A stretch of 64,000 nucleotides of DNA from Thamnidium elegans (Eukaryota; Mucoromycota; Mucoromycetes; Mucorales; Mucoraceae), in the NCBI GenBank assembly GCA_025201345.1, contig JAIXMG010000020.1, positions 62,001-126,000 on the forward strand, in the 5' to 3' direction. This document shows positions 27,183-39,269 of the stretch, one piece after another. The position numbers were made by a program, and so were the translations under genes. Numbering within the stretch: position 1 is the first letter of the stretch; every line of letters begins with the position of its first letter. The notes under the pieces were generated by a model that did no database searches, was not told the DNA's origin, and saw only the letters and a program-made list of their open reading frames with translations.

Positions 27183-29516
27183 ATGCCTACCGTCAATATT
27201 GATAAATTAGCTTTATTTGAAGCACTCGAGAAGAACTACAGTAAGCGTCATCCTACTTACTAAAGTACGTCTGTATTAACAATAAAACAAATATAGCTTC
27301 TCAAGAGTTCTTTGAACTTTGTTTCCGTTTCGGTATTGAACTTGAAGAAGATGTAAACAACCCCTTTTTAACAAACACTACAGCATATCAACAAAACTAA
27401 TATCTTTTTTTTTTTTTGAAGACTTCTGAAAGAGAAATGGCTGAAAAGGGGTCCAACAAAGAGGCTGAACACTTGTCAGAAAGAGCTCTTTTAAAGATTG
27501 ATATTCCTGCCAACAGGTATAAAAAAAAAAAAAAAACCAGGGACACGCGCGCGCGATAAACTAAAATAAAATAGATACGATTTGTTGTGTCAAGAAGGTC
27601 TTGCTCGTGCACTTCGTGTTTTTGAAGATAAAGCTAAACCTCCTGTTTATAAAGTTGTTAAACCATCCAGTGGTAAAATCGAACAAATCTTTGTTAAAGA
27701 ATCTGTATGTTACTTATTGTAAAAAAAAAAACAAATATATAATATATTAACAAATACCTTGATAGACTCAACAAATTCGTCCTTATATTGTTGGTGCTAT
27801 TTTACGTAACATCACCTTCACTCCCGAGAATTATGCTTCCTTCATCGATCTTCAAGATAAACTTCACAACAATATTTGTCGGTATGTTTTTTAATTGCAC
27901 GAAATGACTCACATTTTTTTTTAAACGCAGTTTTTTATTTTGTGTAGTAAGAGAACTCTTGCCTCAATGGGTACTCATGATTTAGATACTATTGTTGGTC
28001 CCTTCACATATGAAGCTTTGCCTCATAAGGAAATTAAGTTTACTCCTTTGAACAAGGATGTTGAAGTTGACGGTGATGAATTAATGGAACTTTATGCTGT
28101 AAGTTAAAGAAATCATATTTATATATATATATATAGTGGTAACTGATAAAAGTATAGGAAGATAAACACCTTGGTAAATTCCTTCACATCATTCGTGATT
28201 CACCTGTTTACCCTGTCGTTTTCGACGCCAAGCGCACCGTTTGTTCTCTTCCTCCTATCATCAACTCTGATCATTCTAAAATCACTCTTAACACCAAGAA
28301 CGTTTTGATCGAAATTACTGCTACCGATGAACACAAAGCCAGTACTGTTTTAAACACTTTAGTTTCCATGTTCTCTGAATACTGTGCTGAACCCTTCACG
28401 TAAGTTTTTTTTTTTAAAAAAAAAAGAAAAAAAAAGAAAAAGAGAGAGTATCTAAAAAAGGAATTTTTTTACATAATGCAGCGTCGAACCCGTCGAGATT
28501 ATTTATCCCGATAACACCACCAAGATCTACCCTCAAATGGAACCTCGTAAAGCCAGCGCCAAGGTCGACTATATCAACTCTTGTACCGGCCTCGAGCTTC
28601 CTGCTGACGAAATCTGTCGTCTTTTGAATAGAATGTCATTGGATGCCAGTGTCAACACAAGCGATAAGAACGAAGTGCTTGTCAACGTACCACCTACTCG
28701 TTGGGATATCCTTCAAGCATGTGATATCATGGAGGATGTTGCTATTTCTTACGGTTACGATAATTTACCCAAGAAGATGCCTAACGTCAATACTTTTGCT
28801 TCCGCTTTACCTTTAAACAAATTAAGTGATCATGTTCGTAGAGAAACTGCCATGTCTGGTTTCACTGAAGTTGCTCCTTTAATTTTAGTAAGTAACTCGA
28901 TATAGAATGGGGGAGGGGATGAGGTATATTAATTTTTTTTTCTCTCTCTCTCTAGTGTTCTCATGACGAAAACTTCAAGTTCCTTAACCGTGTTGATGAT
29001 GGTACTACTGCTATTAAACTTGCTAACCCCAAGACAATCGAGTACCAAGTTGTTCGTACCTCTCTTTTACCTGGTATCTTAAAGACTTTGAACTCCAACA
29101 AGAAATTAGCTTTACCTCTCAAGGTATTTGAGGTATCTGATATCGGTCTTAAGGATGAGAGCCGTGATCGTAGAGCTAGAAATGAAAGACATCTTTGTGC
29201 TACTTATACTTCCAAGACCTCTGGTTTTGAAGTTATTCACGGTCTCTTGGGTCGTATTATGACTGTTCTTGGTTGTAAATTAATCAATAAGAAGGAAACT
29301 GAAAAGTTAGGTTATTGGATTCAAGAAGCTCAAGATGAGACTTATTTCCCTGGTCGTTCTGCTTATATTTATACAAGATATATTGATGAAGAGTCAAAGG
29401 CTGTCAAGACTGAACAAATCGGTTCTTTCGGTGTTCTTCATCCTTCTGTTCTTGAGAACTTTGAATTAAGTAACCCTACTACTGCTATTGAAATCAACTT
29501 GGAACCTTTTGTTTAA
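27183..29516 (+). CDS. FRS1: Phenylalanyl-tRNA synthetase beta subunit, cytosolic
   Basis: Charges tRNA-Phe as an alpha2-beta2 enzyme in the cytosol. About eight exons from ATG 27183 ([15 protein letters not shown]) to TAA at 29514-29516, close to 600 residues as in yeast Frs1. Recognisable B-domain blocks: the N-terminal domain ([20 protein letters not shown]), the B3/B4 editing region ([14 protein letters not shown], then [15 protein letters not shown]), the B5 domain ([16 protein letters not shown], then [29 protein letters not shown]) and the catalytic-like core ([17 protein letters not shown], then [24 protein letters not shown]). Introns are short and in phase, for example AATTTAG...TGTTCTCATG gives VAPLILCSHDENF. 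GC-ending codons are more frequent here than in neighbours, as expected for a highly expressed translation gene. Confidence 0.96.
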
Positions 29517-29659
29517 ATTTTTTCTTTTTTTTTTTAAAAAATATTATTATAAAAAGAAAAAAAAAAAAACTGATAATGTGTATTTTTTTTTAAAAAATAA
29601 AAATGGAAATAATAATATAGCCTGTAAGCTACAATCTGCTGCTAGACATGTTAAGTACG

Positions 29660-30336
29660 TTAGTGGTGCTTGTGTTTCTTTGGAAAGACCGTTGGGTTGG
29701 AAAAGGTAGATTTATCACTGTCAGAAGATGAGCTTGATTCGTAATCGTTAACTGATAGAAATAATTCCAATTCACTTGAAAAATGGTCAAGCAGCTCCTA
29801 GTTGAAATAATTTTGAGATAAGGTTGGTAGGGTGGAAGGGGGAACAAGGCTGTATTGATGGGGATATCAAATTTAAGCTTAAGCTTAAAGACAAATACAT
29901 CCCACATTGGCATCGACATTGAGTAAACATAAGCTTGATCACAGTAAACGTGAATACCGAAAAACTTGATTTTGCAGGCAGATTTGAATGATGGCATACC
30001 CTTCATAGATATAATTACTTTGAACAGATACTTGAGATTTTTGGCCAGTTTATTCCGGTTTCCTTTTGTAATGATTGTAATTGTCATTGGGATGATTGGG
30101 GAGCCGGAAACTTCAACAAGGGAAAAGGGAATATCAAGATTAATATTTTTAATAATTCCTTCAATGTTTGGACCAGGCAAACGAACATCATCTTCAGTCA
30201 AAGCACTATTCTCATATTCTTTTCCAAGGAGTAATTTTTGCTCCCCAGGCTTGAAAACCACCTTGATATTACATGGCTTTAAAGTAAGATCAATAAGAGG
30301 AGTGATAAATCCAGTAGTATATCCTCCTTCTGTCAT
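29660..30336 (-). CDS. Uncharacterised orphan protein, two-exon model
   Basis: A long unspliced frame runs to 29629 (235 residues), but a better model uses an intron from GT 29898 to AG 29798. Exon 1 (30336-29899, 438 nt) then joins exon 2 (29797-29660, 138 nt) in phase for 191 residues. The spliced tail (LLDHFSSELELFLSVNDY, a Ser/Asp run, KKHKHH) looks like normal acidic/basic coding sequence, whereas the unspliced tail is erratic. Exon 1 has alternating hydrophobic strands (TTGFITPLIDLTLKP, then IIPMTITIITKGNR, KYLFKVIISMKG), suggesting a beta-sandwich. No family is recognised. It is convergent with the PheRS gene, with stops 144 bp apart. Confidence 0.6.
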
Positions 30337-31578
30337 TTCATTCTTTCACCATTTATTTATCTGCAAGTAGCACTTCTCCTGTATTCATTAATTTTAGATT
30401 TTATAACATATACTTTGTCTGTTATATTACAGGTTTGGGTAAAAGGAGAATTCAACTTTGAAAAGAATAATGTTAATCCTTTTATGCGGGCTAAGTGTAC
30501 CTCTTCTGCCACCTCTCTATTGATCCTTGCATGTAGGGCAATACGCTGACCTTTTGGCTTCTATTTCTATGCTATTTCTTTTAATACCGTTTTCCATGTG
30601 GAGAAATGCTTTGATTTAACGCAAAAAAATTAATAAAAACAGGTAAATAAGATTAAAAGTCTAAATAACGTTTACTTCTTATTATAAAAATTAATCCTGG
30701 TAAAAAGGGATTGCTAACTTTAATTTCTTATTTATCTCTTTTCCAATAGTGGGTCACACTATTGTGATTGATAATTACACTTAGATTTGATCTAGTGACT
30801 TTTATAAGGTTTCATTTTGATACCTAATATATGTTATATTTTATAATCGATGAACTCATCGATTATTTTATTTTATGTGTGATTTTACCAAACTGTCCCA
30901 ATTGATCACGGTCAAGTCTTTCACAAACTACTCAATAGAAATTCAATTTTATATTCAAAAAGTTAGAATTATGCAAAGAGTATACCTTCTTCCCTTTGAC
31001 TCTAACGTACGCTTGAAAAGTCAAATACTAATACTATAAGATTTTTTTTTTTTTTTTTTGCAGTTAGCAAGCATATTGTTATCCATCTTCAGAACGAAAT
31101 ACTTTTCATGGCTGAGGAGTTCGGATAGTGTTCTATTTACGCGTTCGAAAAAAAAATTATGAGGTATTACTTTTCACATAGACTTAAGAGGAGCCACATT
31201 GGTTCTCATGAAGTATAAAAAGATAAAAAGAACGGCCACAGCCTGTTTTCTCCCGGGCCACAGGCAGTGCACATAGACCGTTTGGATCGATTTTCTGCAA
31301 GACACAACGAATAGTGATAATACTCTTTGAGGTATGCAACTATACATATAAAAAAGGCTTTGAATTAATTTAAAATACATCATCCATTTCTTTCACCCTC
31401 TAAATCAAATTCTCTTCTATTTCGGTAAGTGTATGCTTACTAATTTTATCTTTCATACCATTGCAGTGTAACAATCTGAACCACATCGTATCACAAAAAA
31501 TTCCGCTAAATTCAGTAAAATAAAGGCGCCAAAAATAAAGTGCTTTTTTTCTTTTTCTTATTTAAAAAAAAAACCAAA
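30337..31578. other. Divergent intergenic region, 1.2 kb
   Basis: Upstream of both the orphan gene (-) and ERG24 (+). Contains a T18 run near 31042-31059 and short accidental frames only. No gene is supported. Confidence 0.5.
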
Positions 31579-32949
31579 ATGGCGATTCAAACAAGGTCTT
31601 CCCCTCAAAAGAGTGAAGAGCCTATTGAAGATACTCAAACCGAGCAACCCGTTCCTAACCGAGCAACTCGTAGAGCCGCTCAAAAAAAGGAATCAAAGGA
31701 ATCAAAAGCTGTAAAAACTACAACTAAAAAGACTTCTAAATCATCTGCTACTCGATCCGGCACGCAAAAGACTTTAAATCCCAAGACAACCCATTACGAG
31801 TAAAATAATTATCTGTTTTGTTGTTGTTCTTGTTATTAATTTCTTTCTTAGATTTGGTGGTGTTGTTGGTGCTTTAGCTATGATTATATGTTTACCAATC
31901 CTTGTCCTCTCATTCGCTTACGGTTGTAACAAACAAGCGGGATATTATCCGTTCCACCAACTCTACGATTTTGTTACTCATTTTAACCTTGATACAATTA
32001 TAAATACAGTCAAGAACTGGAGTTATGGTTCTGCCATCTTTTATCTTTCCATTATATCTCAATTGGCCGTCTTTACTTTTGCACTTCCTGGTGAAGAAAT
32101 TGAAGGTGAACGTCTTCGTGATGGTACACGTCTCAAGTATAAGATTAACGGTAAATAATTTTTTCTCTTTTTCTCTTTCTTTTTATACTAATTTTTTTTA
32201 TAGCTACTGGTTGTTTACAAGCTCTTACTACTATGAGCGTAATGGCTCTTCGTGGCCAAGGACTTTATTTGTTCCTTTGGGTTAAAGAACACTTTGCTGA
32301 TATTGCATTGTTCTCTCTTATTTTTGCATTTATTGTATCATTTGCTGTTTATATCGGTAGTTTCTTTGGAAACAAATTGCTTGCACTTGGAGGAAATACA
32401 GGTAATCCCATTTACGATGTAAGTACACACACACACGTATATATTTGATGATGCACTAAAAAAAAAGTATCTTCTTTTAAAGTTCATGATTGGTCGTGAA
32501 TTAAATCCTCGTATTGGCAAATTCGATATCAAATTCTTCACTGAATTAAGACCAGGACTTATCCTCTGGCTTATTTTAAATCTCTGTTTTGCAATTAATC
32601 AATGGGTGGATTTAGGAAGAGTAACCATTTCAATGGTGTTGGTTAATATCTTTCAAGCTTGGTATATTATCGATGCACTTATCAACGAATCTTCCATTTT
32701 GACCACAATGGATATCACAACAGATGGATTTGGTTTTATGTTGGCATTTGGTAACCTCTGTTGGGTACCCATGATGTACAGTTTACAAGCTAGATACCTT
32801 TCGGATTACCCTGTCGATTTATCTTACCTTCATTTAGCTCTGATTATTCTTGTTCAGTGCACTGGTTATTATATCTTTAGATCTGCTAATTCTCAAAAGG
32901 ATACTTTCCGTAAGAATCCTAAAGATCCCAGAGTTGCCAGTAAGTGGAA

Positions 32950-32993
<44 letters not shown>

Positions 32994-33308
32994 AAGTTGT
33001 ATACTTACGCATATATATATATAGATCTTGAATTTATTGAAACCAAAACTGGTTCTCGTTTAATTACATCAGGTTGGTGGGGTAAAGCTAGACACATTAA
33101 TTACTTTGGAGATTGGTTAATGTCGATTGCTTGGTGTTTACCTTGCGGGTTCGATTCTATTATTCCTTACTTTTATTGTGTTTATTTTGCAATCTTGTTA
33201 ATTCATCGTGAACGTCGTGACGAAGAAAAGTGTCGCAAGAAGTATGGAGCTGATTGGGATCGTTATTGTTCCATTGTCAAATATCGTATTATCCCTGGTA
33301 TCTACTGA
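31579..33308 (+). CDS. ERG24: Delta(14)-sterol reductase (Erg24)
   Basis: Reduces the C14=C15 double bond left after lanosterol demethylation in ergosterol synthesis, in the ER or nuclear membrane with NADPH. Five exons (31579-31799, 31852-32150, 32204-32418, 32483-32939, 33025-33308) total 1476 nt and 491 residues. Multiple membrane segments are evident, with family signatures DFMIGRELNPRIGKFDIKFF, ELRPGLILWLILN, TDGFGFMLAFGNL, and the C-terminal ERG4/ERG24 pattern SGWWGKARHINYFGDWLMS followed by WDRYCSIVKYRIIPGIY. The first 75 residues are an extra basic, disordered extension (KKESKESKAVKTTTKK, then TSKSSATR), longer than in yeast Erg24. The last intron carries a T40 run (32952-32991). The start ATG 31579 is the first in the frame after an A-rich leader. 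Confidence 0.95.
32952..32991. repeat. T40 homopolymer in an ERG24 intron
   Basis: Forty consecutive T between the donor GTAAGT at 32940 and the acceptor at 33024 of the last intron. Confidence 0.95.
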
Positions 33309-33668
33309 TTTATTTATTTTTCTAAGGTCGAATACAATACCTTTATATAACTATATACATATATAATTAAAAAGATGTAAAAAAAAAACTGCTGTTTTCG
33401 GATTAACATAAAGTCACGGTTTTCATGCGAAATCCAGCATTTCATTGAATTTTTTTTTTGGAGTGTCACCGCGTTTCATAAGTGACTGAATATTGTGTAA
33501 CAAAAAAGACTTGACACGTAAAAAAAAACCTTAAACAATACGCGACAAAATGTTAAAACTAACGTGTCTAATCGAGATATAAAAACAGTTAAGCCAAGAA
33601 CAAGAGCCTGAATTAAGCAAGAAACTGAAGACACTAAATAATTTTTGTAATACGCTTTATATTCGCCA
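33309..33668. other. Intergenic region
   Basis: Spacer between ERG24 and the zinc-finger remnant. Only short A/T runs; nothing else is supported. Confidence 0.5.
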
Positions 33669-35261
33669 GTGAAAATTGAATCGCCTTCTTTAGAAATTAG
33701 CAAGTATGAAAGTAGTAAGTATCGAAAAGGAATTATGCGAAAAGAAAGGAAGAGAAAGAGTTTTTTTTCTATGCAACCTGATACTCATTATATATATATA
33801 TTTTTTTTATCGACAGAGGATAAAAACAAACACTGTAGTATATGCAATATCACTTTTAGATTTGTAAAATCTTTTCTTTAATCATGAACTTCACTCCCAT
33901 AAAATTAAAGAGACACCCATTATCGATCTCAAAACTTTTTGCTGTAATGTTTGCAATAAGCGATTTACAGCTGCTTTGTTGTATCGCAAGCATATGGCCA
34001 ATCTAAATAATACTCGTATTCCACTTTTGAGATCAAGATCAAGATCAAGACTAAACCTATCGAAAAACGCCTGATGCTAAAGACCCAAATAATTACTGTG
34101 TATCATGTAACGTTAAATTCAAGTGTCGATACGTCTACTATACTCGTTTGATTAACGCCCATCGTATGTTGCATCTTTTATCCTCAATACTCCCGGAGAC
34201 AGCCGCACAAATCAAAGAACACAAAGAATACAAAGCCAACAATGGATATTTTAAACCCGCATTGTGATGTCTGTATAAAAACATATTGTACCAAGACATT
34301 TTATTTGCGATATTTAGTTATCACTCATGGAGTGACCATGCTATTGTGAAGTATGCGATGTAAAATTTAAAGAAAATTCGAGTTTTATTGCTCATTTACG
34401 AAGCATACATAATATGACATTGTCCTTTCATTCTGATTTAATACCAATAGTTAATGATCCAAATAATCATCGCGTTTCATGCGAACGAACGCTTAGAAAT
34501 GAAGCTTCGTATTTATATCATCTGTCTACCATTTATATTGACAAAATGCCCGAACTTTATCAAGGAAAAGATTGTACGAGCCCCTAGTAAGAAAGACATG
34601 CGGTATGATAGACACTGTGCTGACCGCCAAAAAAGTTTTTCTGTCGAAACATTTACGTCGAATTCATATGGATAAAGTTCATGGTTCCAAACCGCTCAAA
34701 CATTTACCAACTGATGATGATCCAGATGTCAACAATCCAAATAACCATTTCAATTTATGTGATAAAACGCACCCTGGAAAATGTGCATACCGACTCCATC
34801 TAACTAAAGCTCGCAATTTGGTTTTACCGCGAAAACGTACTATAAATAGCAAGATAACGCCAGTTGTGGACATTTTAAAAAAGTATTGTAATGTTTGTAA
34901 TAGAGTATATAAGGCATTGAGTTCCTATCAAAGGTACCTGTTTAAATATCACCATACAAAATTCGGTGCAAGTAGAGTATTGTCACGTGATATTAATCGT
35001 AATGAAGAACCAGTTATAGATGAAATAGACGACCATTGCACAGCGTGTAACAAAATGTACAAAAATATACAACCATGTAAAAGCCATTTATATAGCATTT
35101 ATAATATCACACTAACTAAAATGAAGCTCGACATGGATGATAAAAATAAGCATTGTACCTCATGTAATAGAACTTACTCGACTAGAAATAGTTATATGCG
35201 TCATTTGGCAGAAGTCCACGATATGGAAAAGGTAGATATTAAACAAGAGAATACAGATTGA
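33669..35261 (+). pseudogene. Decayed multi-C2H2 zinc-finger gene
   Basis: Eleven finger-like modules follow one another at about 80-170 nt spacing but fall in different frames with stops between them. Examples by start of the Cys pair: HCSICNITF (about 33833), CNVCNKRF (33950), YCVSCNVKF (34098), HCDVCIKTY (34264), HCEVCDVKF (34340), a finger missing its first Cys (HRVSC, 34472), then HFNLCDKT (34747), YCNVCNRVY (34885), HCTACNKMY (35034) and HCTSCNRTY (35151). Many keep an aromatic-x-x-H-L-x-x-x-H half (YMRHLAEVH, FIAHLRSIH). Short linkers contain a repeated D-P-N-N motif. The 34572-35261 part is still open for 229 codons (MYEPLVRKTC... to QENTD) and could be a translated remnant. Most likely a pseudogene of a lineage-specific C2H2 array, possibly of transposon origin; original function unknown. 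Confidence 0.65.
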
Positions 35262-36016
35262 AAAAGTTAAATATTCGATCAGTGCGAACGAACCGAGGTT
35301 TTTTTTTATTAATTGAAGAAATATATATCTTTACAAATAAAACTTACTATTGTAACTAAAGGTTTTAAATGTATATTTTGCGCTTTTTGTTCTTTAATCA
35401 TTACTTGTTCATAAGCTTGAAGTTTTTTTTAATATACCGAATTTTTTCAATAGAACCTAATGTAAATTGTCGCTTGGATATATAATTATCCATCACCCTT
35501 TTCCAAGGTTTCTTTGACAGTGTGACCGTGCGAATAAGACTATTGTTTTCTTGGGCCGCAGAAACAAATACAACCTTTTATATAAAGGAGGATGTATAGT
35601 TATAATTTAGAAGAAGTTGTGAGCCTTAATTAAAATAGAATCGAAACATATAGCTTATATGTATTTAATTGAGGGGTTTTGGCTTATAAATATGTGTTAT
35701 ACGTCGCCATGGTAATAGATTATATGTTGCTAACAGAAAGATGGACGGATTGTTTATCTTTACCAAATAGTTGTAACGACATTTTTTTTTCTTTTTTTTT
35801 TTTAAAAAAAAAGAAGGTAACCATATAACATTAAAGATACAAGCATTGACTACACGAATTAACCTATGATACTTTTTACCGTCGTTGTAAAAAGAGATAC
35901 ATCAGCAATGGACATTTGAGACCCAGACTATTTTTTTTTTATAACCTGTATATTTTTTTTTTATTAATCCTTTTTTCTGTTTATACCTACAAAATTTTTA
36001 TTTTTTTTACAAAAAG
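35262..36016. other. Intergenic region upstream of the Mei2-like gene
   Basis: Pyrimidine-rich near its 3' end, as expected for a promoter and 5' leader. Contains an A/T inverted stretch near 35781-35814. No coding sequence is seen. Confidence 0.5.
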
Positions 36017-36646
36017 ATGGACCGTAGTAATCGATTCTCACCTTATGACAGAGCGCCTCCAAGACAACAGGGAAACCAACAGTACGGAGGACACAATCAA
36101 CAAAGTAATTTTCGACGTGATGAATATGGAGGTGGAGGTGGCGGTGGCAGAGGCGGCGGTAGAGGAAGAAGAGGCGGTGGAGGGGGTGCGATGAGAGATA
36201 ACCACAGAGGAAGACGTGGCCATCATAATAATAATAATAATAATGATAATGAGCGATATAATGATGCTAGACCATCATTCCATAAGAGACCTGAAAGGTT
36301 TGGTGCTGGCGGTGGTAACAACAATTTTAGTAAAGTAAAGAATGAGTACCAAGAAGAAAGTAATCAACAATACGGTAAGAAAAAAAAATTGAGATATTTT
36401 TAAAAAGAGAGAGAGAGAGAAATACACATAAGCAATAAGAGAAAGAAAAAAAATACCCCCTATCCCCTCCATTTTTTAGTTTCTATATATTTAATACGTA
36501 CTTCATATATATATATATATACCTGTATAAAGGCTATGAAGATTATGATGAAAGTACACGTTTACCTGCTCATATTGAAACAAGAATAGCCAGAGAGAAA
36601 CCTTGCAGAACATTATTTGTAAGAAATGTTCAGGTAAATAATACAC

Positions 36647-36683
<37 letters not shown>

Positions 36684-37414
36684 AATAAGATGCTAAGTAA
36701 AATGATAGTATAATATTCCTGAGTCTGAAGTTCGATCATTATTTGAAAAGTATGGTGAAGTCAAAGACGTATTTAATTTGATTGAAAACAGAGGAATGAT
36801 TTTCGTTACTTTTGTAAGTTTATTATTTATTTATTATTATTGTTTTTTTTTTTAATATTTTCCTTTTTGTAGTATGATGTTCGTGCCGCTGAGGATGCCA
36901 AAGAGGCTATGCAGGGTATATTTTTAAGTGAAAGAAAGATTGATGTTCATTATTCATTACCTAAAGAGGAAGAAGAAAAGGCTAGATGTGACAGAACTAA
37001 AAATCAGGTATGCTAAACTCATTTTAAATCAATGACGATTTTTTTTTAGTAATGTATAAATATAATTTTTTTTTTAGGGTACTTTACTTTATACGCTTAA
37101 AAATACTAGTGCTGAGTTAGATGATTATGAGTTGAACGCTTATTTTTCCCAATATGGTGAAGTAAAAGCTATCCGTGTACCTCATTTTAAGAAAACTGCT
37201 GCTAACATCCCTAGTCATTTTGAGAGGTATTTTCAAGTTTCTTTGTACGGTTGAAAATATTAAATCTTTTTCTGTTAGAAACCAACAACGTCTAGTTGAA
37301 TTTTACGATTCTAGAGCTTGTGTTGATGCTTATGATGCCACAGTTGATAATGAATATAAAGGGGGCAAATGGGATGTTGCTTTCTTTTGGGATCATCCTT
37401 ACAGGTAAAGTATA

Positions 37415-37448
<34 letters not shown>

Positions 37449-38354
37449 ATATAAACAATCAATTTGATTATTTATAATTAAATAATATATATATTAAATA
37501 GGGAGCGTGCTAATGCTAATCAAAGAAGAGAACGCAATTTTGATAGAGATGGACGAGAGGAGCATCGTGGCGCTGTAGGTGGAGGTGGTGCCGGAGGCGG
37601 CGGCGGTGGAGGTGGAAACGTAAATAGACGCCGTAATGATGGAATGAACCAACCAAAGTATGAGCCTCGTGATAGCTATGATCATTATAATGGAGGTGGC
37701 GAAAGTGCCAATGTACGTGCTCCTTATGGACAACCCCTACATCAACAACAAGTGGATCCTAGATTATATAATAATCCTCATCAACAAATGCAACAGGCAC
37801 CTATTCAATTACCTTTACAAACTGCACCTCAATTAGAGCAAGCACAAAAGGCTCAACAAATTTTGTCCATGTTAACTCACGGCGGACAACAACAACAACA
37901 GCAGCAACAGCAACAGCAACAACAACCACAATCTGTTTCACCTTATCAGCAAAATATGAATTTGAATTCGCCTACTGTACCTGTTCAAACACATTTATTA
38001 CAACAACCTTTTGTTCAACCTGTTCCACCTACTGAAGATCAAGCATCTCAAGTTCAACAATTATTAGGTTTATTGGTAATATATACAGGTTTATAAATTG
38101 AGGTATGAGAATATTCTAATAGTTTTTTATTGATGTAGAGCCAAGCAGCAGCTCAACAACAAGTTGTTCAACATCATATTGCTCAGCAACATATGCCACA
38201 ACAATTGCAATCACAAATTTCGCCACCAGTTGGTAACCAAGGGGTTGCACCTATTCCTGGAATGGATCCAGCTACTGCTTTGAGTCAATTAGCTGCGTTA
38301 CTTCAGCAGCAACAACAGGAACCTCAGCTTCAAAATCAAAATCAAAACCAATAA
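36017..38354 (+). CDS. Mei2-like RNA-binding protein with two RRMs and a Gln-rich tail
   Basis: About seven exons from ATG 36017 (MDRSNRFSPYDRAPP) to TAA at 38352-38354. The N-terminus is Gly/Arg-rich (GGGGGGRGGGRGRRGG), an RGG-type RNA-binding region. RRM1 has CRTLFVRNVQYNIPESEVRS with RNP1-like NRGMIFVTFYDVRAAEDA. RRM2 has GTLLYTLKNTSAELDDYELN followed by RLVEFYDSRACVDAY and WDVAFFWDHP. The sequence pattern 'RTLFVRN...S.VR.LFE..G......RGM..V.FYD.RAA' is typical of Mei2-like proteins; the C-terminal third RRM of Mei2 itself is not seen. The tail is a 300-residue Gln/Pro-rich low-complexity region including a CAA/CAG run (37888-37923). Mei2 proteins act in meiosis and RNA decay control; the role here is inferred. 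Confidence 0.8.
37419..37450. repeat. TA/TG microsatellite in an intron
   Basis: Alternating TA then TG dinucleotides within an intron of the Mei2-like gene. Confidence 0.85.
37888..37928 (+). repeat. CAA/CAG repeat encoding poly-Gln
   Basis: A run of CAA and CAG codons giving about 12 Gln after LTHGG in the Mei2-like protein. Confidence 0.85.
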
Positions 38355-38768
38355 GAAACTCCCCTTTTTTTTTCTTTTTTTTTTTTTTACTATTAATATC
38401 TTTTTTCTTATATATATGTAATATATATGTGAGCAACTCAAAAAGCTTCTTTTCTTTTTAAGAAACAAAAAAGAGAGAGATTTTGTATATGAAAAAATCA
38501 ATATAAAGTTAAATCATTTTTTTTTTTTTTTTTTTTTTTTACTGTGAATTACAGGATGAGGCCCTCGAAAAGTTTAATATTTAATTTCAATATAATTTAT
38601 TTAGTTCCAAGACTTTTTTTTCTTTTTTTACCTATTTTACTTTATTGAGCGGTAATGACGGTCCTGATGTACCCAAAAATAGAATTCGTATAATTATATA
38701 AAGTCAGTGCTTTACTCTCTCTTCTTCTTCTTCTTCTTCTTCACCTTAATATTTTTTTATAATTAAAA
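38355..38768. other. Intergenic region
   Basis: Contains T runs (about 22 nt near 38518) and a TTC microsatellite in the 5' leader of the next gene. No gene is seen. Confidence 0.5.
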
Positions 38769-39269
38769 ATGACTACTACACCGCCTCCAGCAGTTCCTAT
38801 TCATAAATCACCTTTACCCGCACTGAATATCTCAATTATCGAACCTACATACAATTACCACAATACTACAATGAACGCACAGGTTAAAAGACGTATTTCA
38901 TATCTCGGTAAAAAGCCAAGAAAATATACTTCTTTAGTGGAATCAGATTTATCCAGTTCAAGTGATGAATCTGAAATAGAGTCTAATAGATTCTCCAGTG
39001 AAAGTTACGATAGTAAATGTTCGGAAGAACATCAATTTTGGCAGGTACATGCTAGTACAACAATTATCGCGCCGCCAATGTCAGTCAAAGATTATTCTGT
39101 GGAAATGTCGTATCAACCTAAAAATAAACGAGTTGCGTTGGCTACTCAGGTACGCAATGTACTTGGATCTACGTTTGAAATGGTGGATAATGAAATTGAA
39201 AAAGAGTGGGAGAATAGTAGAACTCAATTAAAGGATTCATTGATTGTTCTTCCTACTTTATCTTTATAG
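38769..39269 (+). CDS. Small uncharacterised protein, tandem paralogue 1
   Basis: A single-exon frame of 166 residues (MTTTPPPAVPIHKSP... to LPTLSL). The N-terminal 110 residues are disordered and rich in Ser/Pro/Asp (SDLSSSSDESEIES). The C-terminal 45 residues (LATQVRNVLGSTFEMVD, then NEIEKEWENSRTQLKDSL) match those of the next gene at 39946, so the two are tandem duplicates. Shared pattern: Q-V-x3-L-G-S-T-x-E-x-V-D-x-E-I-x-K-x-W-E-N-S-R-x2-L-x2-S-L, predicted amphipathic helix. No known family is recognised. Pyrimidine-rich leader with a TTC microsatellite (38719-38742). Confidence 0.8.
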   Translation: MTTTPPPAVPIHKSPLPALNISIIEPTYNYHNTTMNAQVKRRISYLGKKPRKYTSLVESDLSSSSDESEIESNRFSSESYDSKCSEEHQFWQVHASTTIIAPPMSVKDYSVEMSYQPKNKRVALATQVRNVLGSTFEMVDNEIEKEWENSRTQLKDSLIVLPTLSL

